From contig CALSCQ010001307.1 in the NCBI GenBank assembly GCA_943704525.1, forward strand, positions 1 through 10,419: DNA of 10,419 nt. The letters are read 5' to 3'. Origin of the DNA: Pigoraptor vietnamica (lineage: Eukaryota > Opisthokonta > Filasterea). Shown here piece by piece: positions 1 through 10,419 of the stretch; the stretch's first letter is position 1; every line of letters starts with the position of its first letter. The translations under genes and the position numbers were made by a program. The notes under the pieces are model-generated. The model was not told the DNA's origin and did not search any database. It saw only the letters and a list, made by a program, of their open reading frames with translations.

Positions 1-57
<57 letters not shown>
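1..57. repeat. (AG)n microsatellite in the intron after exon 33
   Basis: A perfect AG run of about 28 units begins at or before the window edge. It lies within the minus-strand intron that follows the kinase exon, where it reads as a (CT)n pyrimidine tract a dozen bases downstream of the donor. Its full length is unknown. Confidence 0.95.
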
Positions 58-59
<2 letters not shown>

Positions 60-71
60 GCAGCGTCACAC

Positions 72-9704
<9,633 letters not shown>

Positions 9705-10247
9705 TCGCGGTGCCCTCACGCCCCTCCCGAACTGCAGGGATCCATTGCTGGCTTCTGCCGTCGAGGTGTCCAATTCAGCGTCGCATGGAAAGAGGACGGC
9801 GAAGTGTGTGTGGTCCAAGCGAGAGTTGCACTGCAAATGGGGTGCCAAAACGCGCGAAGTGTCCCAACGCGGTTGACCGCTATTGACTGCGCCTCCGCCC
9901 AACGCGCAACACAGGGTCGGAAAAGGCCTGTCTTCGGAGCGAAGGACGCCGTCTGCAGCGCAGCGTGCTCGCGTGTGGTCGCAGGGCGAGCGGCAAGGAG
10001 GTGCTTTGAGGCCCAGTTCCGACGCACTACACACACACTGCGCCTAACACGCATTTTTCGATGGCTGGCTGTCCAGGCAACGGCGGACTCACCCAGGGTT
10101 GATTAATTTGAGAATGGCGCAAAAGTGGGTCATTTTCGGTGACCTTTCAAATTGGACGGAGGGTTGTCCGTGAGAATGTTTTCCCAATAACGGCGCCGAC
10201 GGAGTAACAGACCTGTTACATGCCACTCGCAGTGCGGCGCGGCTTTT
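9705..10247 (-). promoter_or_regulatory. Upstream region: 5' UTR, promoter and a possible UTR intron
   Basis: I see no convincing coding exon or TATA box here. On the minus strand a consensus donor CTGG|GTGAGTCC lies at 10092/10093, and a plausible acceptor CCCTGCAG|TTCGGG at 9732/9731. Splicing 9732-10092 would remove the ATG at 9745 that opens a nine-codon out-of-frame uORF (MDPCSSGGA) and the in-frame ATG near 10034. This would leave a 27-base leader segment before the start codon. It is inference from splice signals only. Open frames on the plus strand have no recognisable content. Confidence 0.35.
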
Positions 10248-10419
10248 TTGCCGCAACTAAGGAATTGCCGCAAGTAGTGGCTAGTTGGGGCAAAATTTCC
10301 TTAGTTGGGGCAAAGTGTCTCACTTGCCGCAACTAAGGGAATTTTGCCGCAACTAGCGAAATTCCCCCTACTAAACGCCTTTGTTGCGGCAAAGTGCCTC
10401 GCTTGCCGCAACTAGCCGC
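10248..10419. repeat. Cluster of direct and inverted 12-base repeats (TTGCCGCAACTA-like)
   Basis: Eight copies occur in 172 bases. Forward copies are at 10248-10259, 10265-10276 (AAGTA variant), 10324-10335, 10344-10355 and 10403-10414. Reverse-complement copies are at 10282-10293, 10302-10313 (both TAGTTGGGGCAA) and 10381-10392 (TTGTTGCGGCAA). Neighbouring opposite copies can pair: TTAGTTGGGGCAAAGTG at 10301-10317 faces CACTTGCCGCAACTAA at 10321-10336 across a three-base loop. The array continues past the window edge. It could be the end of a foldback or MITE-like element, a satellite or a structured intergenic repeat. I do not recognise a family. Confidence 0.75.

Overview
The window looks like genomic DNA of a GC-rich, intron-dense unicellular eukaryote. 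Almost all of it is one split gene on the minus strand. By following reading frame and GT...AG splice signals, I could join 33 coding exons from an initiator ATG at 9704 (reading leftward) to 72, where the gene runs off the left edge. The joined frame is open for about 1614 codons. The predicted protein is a single-pass receptor-like protein: a signal peptide, a very long extracellular parallel beta-helix, a stretch of Pmp-type GGA[IVF]/FxxN repeats, a beta-sandwich-like spacer, two EGF-like repeats, a glycine-zipper transmembrane helix, a juxtamembrane segment, and the start of a protein-kinase N-lobe (tyrosine kinase or tyrosine-kinase-like). A choanoflagellate such as Salpingoeca is my best guess, from intron density, short introns, microsatellite content and the EGF plus kinase receptor architecture. 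Other protists with receptor-like TKL kinases remain possible, and I cannot search.

Layout from right to left, which is 5' to 3' for the gene. 10248-10419 is a cluster of eight direct and inverted copies of a 12-base word (TTGCCGCAACTA-like). 9705-10247 is upstream DNA holding probable 5' UTR and possibly one UTR intron. Exon 1 (9599-9704) carries the signal peptide. Exons 2-23 (4150-9287) carry the beta-helix, mostly one exon per coil of about 25 residues. Within these, seven consecutive exons (exons 5-11) have been duplicated as a block (exons 12-18). Exons 24-28 and the single large exon 29 (1360-2472) carry the Pmp-like repeats and the spacer domain. Exon 30 (1073-1300) holds two EGF-like repeats. 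Exon 31 (535-913) holds the transmembrane and juxtamembrane region. Exons 32-33 (317-403 and 72-159) begin the kinase domain.

Every intron from exon 1 to exon 31 is phase 1, so exons 2-30 are all symmetrical. The phase changes only inside the intracellular part. The longest introns are inflated by CA/GT, AG or homopolymer tracts. Two signals are not explained by the coding map: a strongly over-represented octamer GTCACGTG/CACGTGAC (ten copies), and the 12-base repeat cluster at the right edge. The visible kinase N-lobe also lacks a recognisable glycine-rich loop and has Ser where the VAIK lysine is expected. I saw no convincing gene on the plus strand.
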